Origin: Porticoccus litoralis
Lineage (GTDB): Bacteria > Pseudomonadota > Gammaproteobacteria > Pseudomonadales > Porticoccaceae
DNA: 64,000 nucleotides
Direction: 5' to 3'
Assembly (NCBI RefSeq): GCF_030676955.1
Contig: NZ_JAUUUU010000004.1
Location: forward strand, 112,683 to 176,682
Numbering within the stretch: the first letter of the stretch is position 1; every line of letters begins with the position of its first letter. Below the pieces are notes generated by a model. That model ran no database searches. It was not told where the DNA came from and saw only the letters and a program-made list of their open reading frames with translations. Both the position numbers and the translations under genes were made by a program. This document shows, piece by piece, positions 51,281-59,931 of this stretch.

Positions 51281-51697
51281 ATGGACCCGGTATTTCCCCG
51301 CCTCACACATATTGCGCTTCATGTGGAAGACATGGATGCCTGTGTCGCGTTTTATCAATACTACTGCGATATGGAGATCTGCCATGCTCGTAACAACGGA
51401 CAACAGCGCATTGTCTGGCTGGCAGAATCCGGGCGTGAAAAGGATTTTATCTTTGTATTGATGGACGGTGGCCGCAATCTGGCGCTGCCGGATGATGACT
51501 ACCGTCATTTTGGGTTTGCCGTGCCCAGCCGGGAAGCGGTGGATGACTTGGCGGAACGGGCCAATGCCCGAGGAGAACTGGTTTGGCCGCCCCGTGAGGA
51601 ACCTTTCCCGGTCGGTTACTATTGTGGGCTGCAGGACCCCAATGGCAACTATGTGGAATTCAGCTATGGTCAGCCTTTGGGGCCTGGTGCCGGGTAA
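51281..51697 (+). CDS. VOC-family (glyoxalase/dioxygenase-like) protein
   Basis: A 138-residue vicinal-oxygen-chelate fold protein: paired repeats RLTHIALHVEDMDACVAFYQYYCDMEICHA and DYRHFGFAVPSREAVDDLAERA, ending QDPNGNYVEFSYGQPLG. The metal ligand pattern (His in THIALHV, Glu in YVEFSYG) is present. Substrate unknown; such proteins include glyoxalase I, ring-cleaving dioxygenases and resistance proteins. GGAG precedes the ATG by seven bases. Confidence 0.85.
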   Translation: MDPVFPRLTHIALHVEDMDACVAFYQYYCDMEICHARNNGQQRIVWLAESGREKDFIFVLMDGGRNLALPDDDYRHFGFAVPSREAVDDLAERANARGELVWPPREEPFPVGYYCGLQDPNGNYVEFSYGQPLGPGAG

Positions 51698-51760
51698 TAA
51701 TCGTTTGCCCGTTAGCGGCTGTTGTAATAGTCTGACCTCACCTGCCTGGTGGAGAAAATC

Positions 51761-52258
51761 ATGGATAACCGACGCAAAACGGTCGTTGTTAACGGTCGAT
51801 TTCAATATCAGTATGCGCTGGTTGCCGCAGCAGCTTCGGTGCTGTTGATCAATCTGTTTATCATCGTCAATACCCTGTTACCCGATTACCGGGGATTCCT
51901 GCTCAACGGTTGGCACACACTCATTGTGGCGGTGGTGGAGATTTTCCTGATCGGTGGCGTCTGGTGGGGCAGTCTGATCGCCAGCCACCGAATTGCCGGC
52001 CCGCTCTATGTGATGGTGCGGGAAATAGAGTCCATCTCGGAGGGGGACTTCACCGCCCGGGTAAACCTGCGTCGCTATGACATGTTTCAGCCCGAAGCCG
52101 AAGCTATCAACCAGAGTATGGAAATTCTTCAAAAGCGCATTGACCGTATCAAAAGTATTGTCGATGAAATCGAGAAACAGCCCGGTGGTTATGCCCCGGC
52201 GACCCCCGACCATCTTGCTCGCCTGAGAGCAGAGCTTGAACAGTTCAAAACCACTTAA
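51761..52258 (+). CDS. Orphan HAMP-domain membrane protein
   Basis: A 165-residue protein with two membrane helices (VAAAASVLLINLFIIVNTLL and LIVAVVEIFLIGGVWWGSLI) flanking a short periplasmic loop, and a HAMP domain (HRIAGPLYVMVREIESISEGDFTARVNLRRYD), then a helical tail. There is no kinase, cyclase or methyl-accepting output module after it. GGTGGAG precedes ATG 51761; the GTG at 51749 is in frame. Such proteins are often misnamed chemotaxis proteins; here it may work as a partner of another signalling protein. Confidence 0.75.
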   Translation: MDNRRKTVVVNGRFQYQYALVAAAASVLLINLFIIVNTLLPDYRGFLLNGWHTLIVAVVEIFLIGGVWWGSLIASHRIAGPLYVMVREIESISEGDFTARVNLRRYDMFQPEAEAINQSMEILQKRIDRIKSIVDEIEKQPGGYAPATPDHLARLRAELEQFKTT

Positions 52259-52321
52259 GTTGTTATTACCGGGCAGGGCTGTAAAGGTTGCGGTGCTGCA
52301 CTAGTCACGGGTTTTACTCCT

Positions 52322-53071
52322 TTGCCTGATCCCGCTGTTTTTGTATTACTCGTTGTTATCGCCTTTGCCGCGGGATTTATTTCATCCATCGCCGGGGCTG
52401 GAGGCGTGCTGACCTTGCCGGCACTGCTTTGGGCCGGATTGCCACCCATCACCGCACTGGCCACCAATAAGGTGCAGAGCACCTTGGGCACGCTTTCCTC
52501 CACCTGGAATTTTTTCCGCAAAGGGCATCTCGACCTCAAACCGTTGCTGCCGTCTATGGCAACGGCGCTGATCGGTTCATGCCTGGGCACCTGGGTGGTG
52601 CAACGGGTGGGTAATGAAGTGCTGGCGACATTGATTCCCGCCCTGTTGATCGCCATCGGCCTTTACTTTCTGGTGTCCCCGCGCATCAGTGATGATCACC
52701 GAGAGCCGCGAATTTCCAGTCTGCAGTTCGCCATGACCGCGGCACCGTTGATGGGATTCTACGGCGGTTTTTTTGGTCCTGGCATGGGTTCCATTCTTCC
52801 GTTTCTGATGGTCTGGCTGATGGGGTATGGACTGCGTAAAGCCACAGCTCAAACGAAGGCTATGGTACTGTCGGTGAACGGCGTATCTGCCGCGATTTTT
52901 ATTCTCGGTGGACACGTGATCTGGTCGCTGGCCATCGCCATGTCGCTGGCACAGATAGTTGGCGCCAGGCTGGGCTCAAACCTGGTGATCAGTCGCGGTG
53001 GTGCACTGGTGCAGCCGGTGATTATTGTCGTTACCCTGGTGGTTGCCCTGAAACTGTTGATTGCGCCATGA
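52322..53071 (+). CDS. TSUP/TauE-SafE-family membrane permease
   Basis: A 249-residue protein with about eight membrane segments in two homologous halves; the first contains VVIAFAAGFISSIAGAGGVLTLPALLW and the second MTAAPLMGFYGGFFGPGMGSILPFLM, the duplicated glycine-rich motifs of the sulfite exporter TauE/SafE family. Substrate is probably a small sulfur- or carbon-containing anion but is not determinable. The start is likely TTG 52322. Its stop overlaps the next start by four bases. Confidence 0.85.
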   Translation: MPDPAVFVLLVVIAFAAGFISSIAGAGGVLTLPALLWAGLPPITALATNKVQSTLGTLSSTWNFFRKGHLDLKPLLPSMATALIGSCLGTWVVQRVGNEVLATLIPALLIAIGLYFLVSPRISDDHREPRISSLQFAMTAAPLMGFYGGFFGPGMGSILPFLMVWLMGYGLRKATAQTKAMVLSVNGVSAAIFILGGHVIWSLAIAMSLAQIVGARLGSNLVISRGGALVQPVIIVVTLVVALKLLIAP

Positions 53072-53400
53072 CTTTTCTGCTGACCCTATTGCTGACGTTT
53101 ATCGTCGTGCTTGTCGCGATCGTTGTTTTCGTACATGTGGGTACTCCGGTCTACCAGTTGAAAAAGCATAACGTCGAGACCTTGCTGGCCATGGTGGTGG
53201 CGGGGGAGGCGACGGAAAATGACTGGCAAGTATTTTTGGGCGTGCCGATCAGACATAATGAGCAGCTTGAGGCCCTGCGGCTGGCCTGTTGTGAGATCAG
53301 CGAGCGCGAGTACATGGGCGGGTCTGGTCCGCTACTTACGGCAAAAGGTATCGATGAAGTTCGACAATTGCTGGAGCAATTGCAAGGAGACGAGGAATGA
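53068..53400 (+). CDS. Small membrane-anchored protein of unknown function
   Basis: A 110-residue protein with one N-terminal helix (FLLTLLLTFIVVLVAIVVFVHVG) and a soluble part (ENDWQVFLGVPIRHNEQLEALRLACCEISEREYMGGSGPLLTAKGIDEVRQLLEQL) that I do not recognise. ATGA overlaps on both sides: its start with the TSUP gene, its stop with the AI-2E gene. This strict coupling suggests a real gene that works with one of the permeases. Confidence 0.75.
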   Translation: MTFLLTLLLTFIVVLVAIVVFVHVGTPVYQLKKHNVETLLAMVVAGEATENDWQVFLGVPIRHNEQLEALRLACCEISEREYMGGSGPLLTAKGIDEVRQLLEQLQGDEE

Positions 53401-54482
53401 CAAGGGAATCATCACCTATGGTCCGTGGGATCATTATTGCGGCTGCGTTCGTCGTGGTCGTGGCAGGGCTGAAAGCGGCAGAAACTCTCCTGGTGCCGTT
53501 TCTGTTATCGGTATTTATTGCCCTGATTTTTTCCCCGCTTCTCGCCAAACTGAAACAGCTGCGGGTACCCGGTGGGCTGGCCATCTGTCTGATCATTGGC
53601 CTGGTGGTTCTGGTGGGGTGGCTGATTGGCATTTTAGTGGGTGCCTCCATCAATGATTTTCGCCAGAATCTGCCCCAGTACCAGGAACGTTTGCAAACCA
53701 TGAGTGTGGGGGTGCTTAACTGGATGAATGAACGGGGCATTACCCTCGACATGGAACAGATGCGACAAAGTTTCGACCCGGGCAAGGTGATGCAACTGGC
53801 GGGAAACACCCTGAGTTCCTTTGGCAATGTTATGACCAATGCCTTCATGATTTTGCTGACGGTGGTTTTTATCCTCGCAGAGGAAATGGGCTTCAGTGAA
53901 AAGCTGCAGTCGGCTCGCAAGGACAATGGTTCTACCGGCGAGGCGTTGCAGCGTTTCACCCAGAGCGTCAATAGTTACCTGGGTATCAAATCGCTGCTCA
54001 GCCTCCTTACCGGGGTGCTGGTGATGATCTGGCTGTGGTTCCTGGATGTGGACTACCCGGTGATGTGGGGGCTGCTCGCATTCCTGCTCAATTTTGTCCC
54101 GACCATCGGTTCCATTATTGCCGCCGTCCCGGCCGTGCTGCTGGCGCTGATTCAGTTGGGCCCGCTGGTGGCGGGATTGACGGCTGCCGGTTATCTGGTG
54201 GTCAACGTGGTGGTGGGCAATGGCCTGGAACCGAAATTGATGGGCAAGGGGCTTAACCTGTCACCACTGGTGGTGTTCCTGTCCTTGGTGTTCTGGGGTT
54301 GGGTGCTTGGCCCGGTGGGTATGCTGTTATCCATTCCTCTGACCATCATGGTCAAAATTGCCCTGGAGAATCACGAAGAAACCTACTGGCTGGGGATAAT
54401 GCTGGGGGCCGGTGTTCGACCGCAGCCTACAGTTGTCGATGACGAGGATTCTTCTGAATCCCCACAACCTCAGGACAGCTGA
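53397..54482 (+). CDS. AI-2E transporter / PerM-family permease
   Basis: A 361-residue integral membrane protein of the AI-2E transporter (PF01594) superfamily with about eight helices: ETLLVPFLLSVFIALIFSPLLAKL at the start and DYPVMWGLLAFLLNFVPTIGSIIAAVPAVLLALIQLGP late. Members export AI-2 (TqsA), or act in ion/antibiotic efflux (PerM, YdiK); substrate unknown. It closes the overlapping trio and ends with a charged tail (DDEDSSESPQPQDS). Confidence 0.88.
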   Translation: MTRESSPMVRGIIIAAAFVVVVAGLKAAETLLVPFLLSVFIALIFSPLLAKLKQLRVPGGLAICLIIGLVVLVGWLIGILVGASINDFRQNLPQYQERLQTMSVGVLNWMNERGITLDMEQMRQSFDPGKVMQLAGNTLSSFGNVMTNAFMILLTVVFILAEEMGFSEKLQSARKDNGSTGEALQRFTQSVNSYLGIKSLLSLLTGVLVMIWLWFLDVDYPVMWGLLAFLLNFVPTIGSIIAAVPAVLLALIQLGPLVAGLTAAGYLVVNVVVGNGLEPKLMGKGLNLSPLVVFLSLVFWGWVLGPVGMLLSIPLTIMVKIALENHEETYWLGIMLGAGVRPQPTVVDDEDSSESPQPQDS

Positions 54483-54530
54483 CCTACTTCCGGTCGATGT
54501 GGGTTCGTCATTCGCCGACAGGAGGACGAC

Positions 54531-55193
54531 ATGTCTAGTCAGACGATTAATCTCAGTCCTGATCTGTACCGCTATATGCTGGATATCTCCCTGCGTGAGG
54601 CAGAGGTGTTGAAGGCCCTGCGGGAGGAAACCGCCCGCTTGCCCAACGCCAATATGCAGATTGCCCCTGAGCAGGGCCAGTTTATGGCGATGCTGGTACA
54701 ACTGAGCGGTGCACGTCGGGTGATCGAGGTGGGTGTCTATACCGGATACAGCTCACTGGCGGTGGCTGCCGCACTGCCAGATGACGGTTATCTGCTGGCC
54801 TGTGATATCAGCGAGGAATACACCGATATTGCCCGGCGCTACTGGCAGCAGGCGGGTATCGGCCACAAGATCGATCTGCACCTGGCTCCGGCTGTCGACA
54901 CGTTGCAGTCGTTGATCGACAGGGGGCATCCTGCAGACTTCGATTTTGCTTTTATCGATGCCGACAAGGAAAACTATGAGGCCTATTACGAGCGTTGCCT
55001 GCAGTTGTTAAGGCCGGAGGGACTGATTGCTGTCGACAATGTACTCTGGAATGGATCAGTGATTAATCCCGAAAAGCAGGATGCAGATACCCGTGCTATT
55101 CGAGCCTTTAATCAGAAGTTATTATCGGATGAGCGCGTGGATATCAGCCTGGTGCCCATTGGTGATGGACTGACCCTGGCGAGAAAGCGCTAG
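54531..55193 (+). CDS. O-methyltransferase family 3 (class I SAM-dependent)
   Basis: A 220-residue methyltransferase of the caffeoyl-CoA/catechol O-methyltransferase type: the SAM motif IEVGVYTGYSSLAVAAAL, DFAFIDADKENYEAYYERCLQLLRPEGLIAVDNVLWNG with metal-binding Asp residues, and PIGDGLTLARK at the end. Substrate is unknown; bacterial members often methylate small catechol-like compounds. Its ATG has AGGAGG seven bases upstream; it converges on the OmpR-type regulator after 34 bases. Confidence 0.88.
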   Translation: MSSQTINLSPDLYRYMLDISLREAEVLKALREETARLPNANMQIAPEQGQFMAMLVQLSGARRVIEVGVYTGYSSLAVAAALPDDGYLLACDISEEYTDIARRYWQQAGIGHKIDLHLAPAVDTLQSLIDRGHPADFDFAFIDADKENYEAYYERCLQLLRPEGLIAVDNVLWNGSVINPEKQDADTRAIRAFNQKLLSDERVDISLVPIGDGLTLARKR

Positions 55194-55227
55194 GCGTCCG
55201 TATGCTCCAGTGGGGCTGCTGTGATGA

Positions 55228-55971
55228 CTAGATACTCATCCCTTTCGCGTTGACCCGCTCCAGGCGATAGCCGAAGCCGTGCACAGTGGTGATCTGCCAG
55301 CCGTGTTCGGGTATCAATTGCATTTTCCGGCGCAGCTTGCCGATATGCGCATCCACTGTACGGGTGTCGATGTCATTGGCAACACCCCACACGGACTCCA
55401 GTAACGCCTTGCGGCAAAAAAGGCTACCATTATGGCTGAACAGCTGCAGGGCAAGCTGGTATTCCTTGAGCGTCAGGCTGATCGGTTGGTCGAGAAAATA
55501 GGCCTGTTGATTGGTTTCGTCAAACCTGTAGGGCGAGTAATCGTTCTGCGGTTCGTGCTGCATTTCGGCATACAGGAGGCTGGTTCGTCTCAGAACGGCA
55601 GAACAGCGGGCCATGAACACCTGCTTCTGAAAGGGTTTCACTATGTAGTCGTCAGCCCCCATCAACAACGCATTGGCGATGTTGGCGTCCTCATCCAGCC
55701 CGGTAACGATAATGATGGGGACGTTCAGGCGCAGTTGCTCACGACACTGCTTGATCAAAGAGTCTCCACTGCCGTCCGGCAATGTCCAATCGAGAATGAT
55801 CAGGTCGAATGTATTGCCGGTCAGTTCCTGGCGTGCCTCATCGAGCGAATAAACTCCCTGGTAGTCATAGCCCGCATGCTCAATCAGTTGACGGTAGACT
55901 CGTTGTAGCGAGTCGTCATCTTCGACCACGCAAACCCGTGGACGCTCAAGATGTTTTTCCTTTCCGGGCAT
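55228..55971 (-). CDS. OmpR-type response regulator
   Basis: A 247-residue regulator with an N-terminal receiver (VCVVEDDDSLQRVYRQL, phospho-Asp in LIILDWTLPDGSG, VTG, VKPF) and a C-terminal winged helix (LTLKEYQLALQLFSHNGSLFCRKALLESVWG ... VDAHIGKLRRKMQL ... GWQITTVHGFGYRLE). No kinase gene follows on its strand. It lies divergent from the hybrid kinase at 56193 with about 215 bases between them; whether that kinase is its partner is open, as the kinase has its own receiver. Confidence 0.9.
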   Translation of the reverse strand: MPGKEKHLERPRVCVVEDDDSLQRVYRQLIEHAGYDYQGVYSLDEARQELTGNTFDLIILDWTLPDGSGDSLIKQCREQLRLNVPIIIVTGLDEDANIANALLMGADDYIVKPFQKQVFMARCSAVLRRTSLLYAEMQHEPQNDYSPYRFDETNQQAYFLDQPISLTLKEYQLALQLFSHNGSLFCRKALLESVWGVANDIDTRTVDAHIGKLRRKMQLIPEHGWQITTVHGFGYRLERVNAKGMSI

Positions 55972-56192
55972 GAACAAAGCTCACAACACAATCTGAATTT
56001 ACAAAAATTTTACAGCGGCGCTTCACCTGTCTCGCTAGTATCTGTAGTATCTATACGTGTTTAGATAGCAGCTGAATGCGGCTAAAGCCTAATACTATGC
56101 TGAATTAACCGATGTAAGAAAAGGTTTTTTATCTACAGGTACTTGCATGCTGCCCCTCCCAGCGAAGACGTTTACCGCTCTTCGGAAAAGGT

Positions 56193-59100
56193 ATGTCATC
56201 AGTCGGTAATCTGTTTGGGCAATATAAACGTATAGCTGAGGAAATAGCTCAAATGGATAGTAATAACATGCGAGTGCTTCCTGGCAAGAAGAAAGCGTTT
56301 CTGGCCGCACTACTTACCTTCTGTTCCATCAATCTCATCATGCTTGCCTACCTGATCCATGAAGAGGGTCAAAACCTTGGTCTAAAATCTCTAATCGTGG
56401 ACCAATGGTATAGTGATGTTGCCGATATATACGAGCCCAAGCTTGAACGGCAAAAATATCTAGCCGGTTTCTTTTTGGCCTCTGTGCATGTGACGGAGAC
56501 AGAGTTCGACTCCTTCGCCAGATCTGATCGGGATAGTGGGCTTTATGATCAGGTGCTCGGCTGGGTGCCATTTTCAGCATCAGAGGACAGCGACGCTCGG
56601 TCTGCTTCGGCTTTAGCCGCTAGCGCGATGAAAGTTCAATACCTGTCTGGATCCTCGCAATTCAATATTCTCCGCGACAAGGATTTCAACCAGCTTTTCC
56701 CTGCCTGTGCCGGTCTTATAGAGAAAATGATGATTTCGGGTAAGTCGGCTGCCTGTATCCCGCACCAGTCTTCACTGCCGCCGTTCATGGATCAAAGTTA
56801 CAGTGATGCATTGCTGGTCACTACACCAGTATCGACAATAGGGAAATCTGAGCCCATTGGTATGGTTTTCGGAATCTATGCCCTTGGCCATGCATTACTG
56901 AAAGCCGCCCCAGAAAATGATTTAGGGGTCTATGCTCACCTTTTTGTGAGGGACAACACGGGCTATCGAAATGTGTACCGCTATGGTCATCACGTTGCAA
57001 ATATAGATGTGCCTCCGCGTTCACTGGGCCATATCAAGGCACTGCAGTTTCACCATATAAGCACTCTGCGCGTGGCTGATGTGCCCCTGGTGTTTGCCTT
57101 TTCCACCGGAGCCCGACCACTACTGTTGACAGACGGGTTTGATTGGTTGGCTTTTTTTATCCTGCTTATTTCAATTTTCGGTGCTGTAGCGGCGTATTAC
57201 ATCATCATTGCCATTCAGCGCCGGCTGGTCGATCAGAAAATAGCCCAGGAAAATGCCGATCACCTAAATCAGTTGATCAATGGCTCCGTTGATGCCCTGG
57301 TAGAGACTGACACTGAAGGGCTGGTGACGACCTGGAGTCCGGCGGCGGAATGCATTTTTGGCTGGACTGAAGGCGAGGCTAAAGGCCGATTACTGACCGG
57401 CATGATTATTCCCCCGGAGCATCGGGAGCCCCACGACATAGGGTTAAAACACCACTTGGAAACGGGGAAAACCGAAATACTCGGTCGGCTGATGGAGTTC
57501 AAGGCTCTGACCAAAGAAGGTTCCCTCCGGGATGTGGAGATATTTATCGAGAAAGTGGAGCTGGGTGAACACATCTATTTCGCTTGGTTCCTTCGCGATG
57601 TGAGCGAACGGAAATTGAACGAGTCGAAAAGTAATGCGTTGCTGGAAAATATTCCGGATATGGCCTGGTTCAAGGATGTTTATGGTTGCTTTGTCGCAGT
57701 CAATGAAGCCTTCTGTCATGCCGCAGGGCGCACACGTGAAGAATTGCTTGGAAAAACCGATTGCGAGATATGGCCCCATGACCTTGCGCAAGACTATATT
57801 AATGATGATATGAAAGTTATTGCCAGCAAGGAGGTACACGAGGTGACCGAAATGCTGTACCACTGCGACGGCACAAAACGCTGGATCGACACCATTAAGC
57901 GGCCGGTACTGGATAACTATGGCAATGTAATCGGAACGGTTGGTATTGGACGCGATGTGACAGAGTCGCAGCAGAACCAGGCCCAATTGAAAGCCCTAAC
58001 TCTTAAGCTGCAGGCCATTTTTGATGCTGCGCCGATCGGCATCTTATTTACGAAAAAAGACAATCTTGATCAGAGCGTTATTATCCGGTGTAACAGGCGA
58101 GTAAGGGAGCTGTTCGGCTTTGCTGAGGATGAATTGGTTGGTTTATGCCCAGATGTGCTGTTTGCCATAGAGGAGGAATTCGAACAATTTTCTAAGGGCT
58201 TTTCGCACATGCCGTTGGAAGAAAATATTACTTTGGAAGCACGATTAAAACGTAAGAACGGCGGCTCGTTATTTTGGGGGCGCTTGACTGGCAGGCCTCT
58301 TGTGGGTGACAGGCCTGAGAACGGCTATGTCTGGCTGATAGATGATGTCACCAACGAACGTGATACTCAGGAGCATTTGATACGCGCCCAACGCATGGAA
58401 GTGATTGGTCAGTTGACCGGCGGTTTGGCTCACGATTTCAACAACCTGCTCGGCATTGTCGTCGCCAACCTGGATCTTGCCAGAGAAATGCTAGGTGATG
58501 ATTCGACCATCAACAACTTCATGGATGTCGCCCTGGAAGCGTCACTGCGTGGGGCAGGTTTGACTAAAAAACTCATGTCGATCGCCAGGAAGCAGAACCT
58601 TAGTGCAGTTGAAGTGGACATCAACCAGACGCTAACAGAAATGCAGAACCTACTGCGGGCCTCAACCGGCAGGGGTATTGCTTTTGAAATGAGCCTGGTT
58701 GATGGAAACACCACTTGCATGCTGGATGTTTCCGGTTTTGAAACTGCCGTGATCAATCTGGTAATCAATGCCAGAGATGCCCTGCTGGAAACGTCGAGAA
58801 CGGATGGTGTTATCAGGATAACCACCAGCATTGTTAACTTCGATGAAGGTGACTGCTTTTTCGGCAGAATGACTCCCGGCCCCTATGTCTCCATTCGTGT
58901 TTCGGATAACGGCCCCGGAATGTCGAAAGAAGTGCTCGGTTCTGCGATGGAAGCTTTTTTCACCACCAAGCCCCTTGGTAGTGGCACCGGCCTTGGTTTG
59001 CCCATGGTTCAGTCATTCGTAGACCATGCCAAGGGGAGCATCAAATTATACTCTGAAGAGGGGTTTGGCACGACGGTTTCGATCTCCGTTCCCACCTGTG

Positions 59101-59546
59101 ATGGTGACCTCGGCAAATCTGAGCCCATGTGGAAGACCGATGACTTTAAGGGGACAGGACGAATTCTGCTGGTTGAGGACGAGGAAGCACTGTTGCTGGC
59201 GACTAGTACCTGGCTGCAAAGCCTGGGTTATGAAGTGGTGGCAGCTGTGTGCGGCGAGGACGCCCTAGAGTTGCTCCGGGCACCCGGCGCACATTTTGAT
59301 TTGCTGCTCACGGATGTGGTGATGCCTGGCGAAGTGAACGGTATTCAATTGGCTAAAAAGGCCAAAAAACACGATCCCAAAATGCAGGTGATCTATATGA
59401 GCGGCTTCACTGGGCTGGTTGCGTCCGAAACCATTTTTACTCCGGAAAACTTGCTGATAAAGCCCTTTAGAAAGCGGGACCTCGGAAAAATAATTAAAAT
59501 AAATTTCAACTCTAATGGAGTGAAAAACGATGTACTTGAGAAATAA
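56193..59546 (+). CDS. Hybrid sensor histidine kinase with periplasmic sensor and three PAS domains
   Basis: A 1117-residue kinase. In order: membrane helix (about 33-52), a large periplasmic sensor (to about 310) resembling CHASE-type domains, second helix (313-340), PAS 1 (about 352-470), PAS 2 (480-600), PAS 3 (605-725), HisKA with His747 in GQLTGGLAHDFNNLLGIV, ATPase domain (INLVINARDAL, DNGPGMSKEV, GSGTGLGLPMVQSF) and C-terminal receiver (LLVEDEEALLL, LLLTDVVMPGEVNG, IKPFR). The AHDFNN box is typical of kinases with a fused receiver that pass phosphate on. It overlaps the next receiver gene by 17 bases. Confidence 0.92.
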   Translation: MSSVGNLFGQYKRIAEEIAQMDSNNMRVLPGKKKAFLAALLTFCSINLIMLAYLIHEEGQNLGLKSLIVDQWYSDVADIYEPKLERQKYLAGFFLASVHVTETEFDSFARSDRDSGLYDQVLGWVPFSASEDSDARSASALAASAMKVQYLSGSSQFNILRDKDFNQLFPACAGLIEKMMISGKSAACIPHQSSLPPFMDQSYSDALLVTTPVSTIGKSEPIGMVFGIYALGHALLKAAPENDLGVYAHLFVRDNTGYRNVYRYGHHVANIDVPPRSLGHIKALQFHHISTLRVADVPLVFAFSTGARPLLLTDGFDWLAFFILLISIFGAVAAYYIIIAIQRRLVDQKIAQENADHLNQLINGSVDALVETDTEGLVTTWSPAAECIFGWTEGEAKGRLLTGMIIPPEHREPHDIGLKHHLETGKTEILGRLMEFKALTKEGSLRDVEIFIEKVELGEHIYFAWFLRDVSERKLNESKSNALLENIPDMAWFKDVYGCFVAVNEAFCHAAGRTREELLGKTDCEIWPHDLAQDYINDDMKVIASKEVHEVTEMLYHCDGTKRWIDTIKRPVLDNYGNVIGTVGIGRDVTESQQNQAQLKALTLKLQAIFDAAPIGILFTKKDNLDQSVIIRCNRRVRELFGFAEDELVGLCPDVLFAIEEEFEQFSKGFSHMPLEENITLEARLKRKNGGSLFWGRLTGRPLVGDRPENGYVWLIDDVTNERDTQEHLIRAQRMEVIGQLTGGLAHDFNNLLGIVVANLDLAREMLGDDSTINNFMDVALEASLRGAGLTKKLMSIARKQNLSAVEVDINQTLTEMQNLLRASTGRGIAFEMSLVDGNTTCMLDVSGFETAVINLVINARDALLETSRTDGVIRITTSIVNFDEGDCFFGRMTPGPYVSIRVSDNGPGMSKEVLGSAMEAFFTTKPLGSGTGLGLPMVQSFVDHAKGSIKLYSEEGFGTTVSISVPTCDGDLGKSEPMWKTDDFKGTGRILLVEDEEALLLATSTWLQSLGYEVVAAVCGEDALELLRAPGAHFDLLLTDVVMPGEVNGIQLAKKAKKHDPKMQVIYMSGFTGLVASETIFTPENLLIKPFRKRDLGKIIKINFNSNGVKNDVLEK

Positions 59547-59925
59547 AAAGTCATCTCCCAAACTTCTGATCATCGACGACAACCGGTACTATGCCGCTAC
59601 CCTCTGCACAGTGGCCGCCTACTTGGGCTTTAATGCAAATGCGATCATGCCTGGTCCGTCTGTTGTTTGGAGTATTTTAAACGCTGACTTGTTGGTGCTT
59701 GATCTGGACATGCCGGGGATGAACGGCATTGATGTGTTGCATGAAATGGCTATAGAGAAAGTTCCCACAAAAGTGCTTTTGCTGAGCGGGGTATGCCCCG
59801 ACTTGCTTCAGCAGAGTAAAGACCAAGCCCGGGAGTGGGGTATTGACGTGGTGGGTTGCCTCTCAAAACCGGTACGGGTTAATGAATTAAAAGATTTTTT
59901 AAAACGATCGTACGAGAATAGGTAA
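59530..59925 (+). CDS. Single-domain response regulator
   Basis: A 131-residue lone receiver: acidic pair LLIIDDNRYY, phospho-Asp in LLVLDLDMPGMNGID, LLLSG, and the conserved lysine in CLSKPVR. No output domain. It overlaps the hybrid kinase gene and precedes the REC-EAL gene by six bases, so it could carry phosphate between them, like the shuttle receivers of phosphorelays. Confidence 0.9.
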   Translation: MYLRNKKSSPKLLIIDDNRYYAATLCTVAAYLGFNANAIMPGPSVVWSILNADLLVLDLDMPGMNGIDVLHEMAIEKVPTKVLLLSGVCPDLLQQSKDQAREWGIDVVGCLSKPVRVNELKDFLKRSYENR

Positions 59926-59931
59926 GAAATA

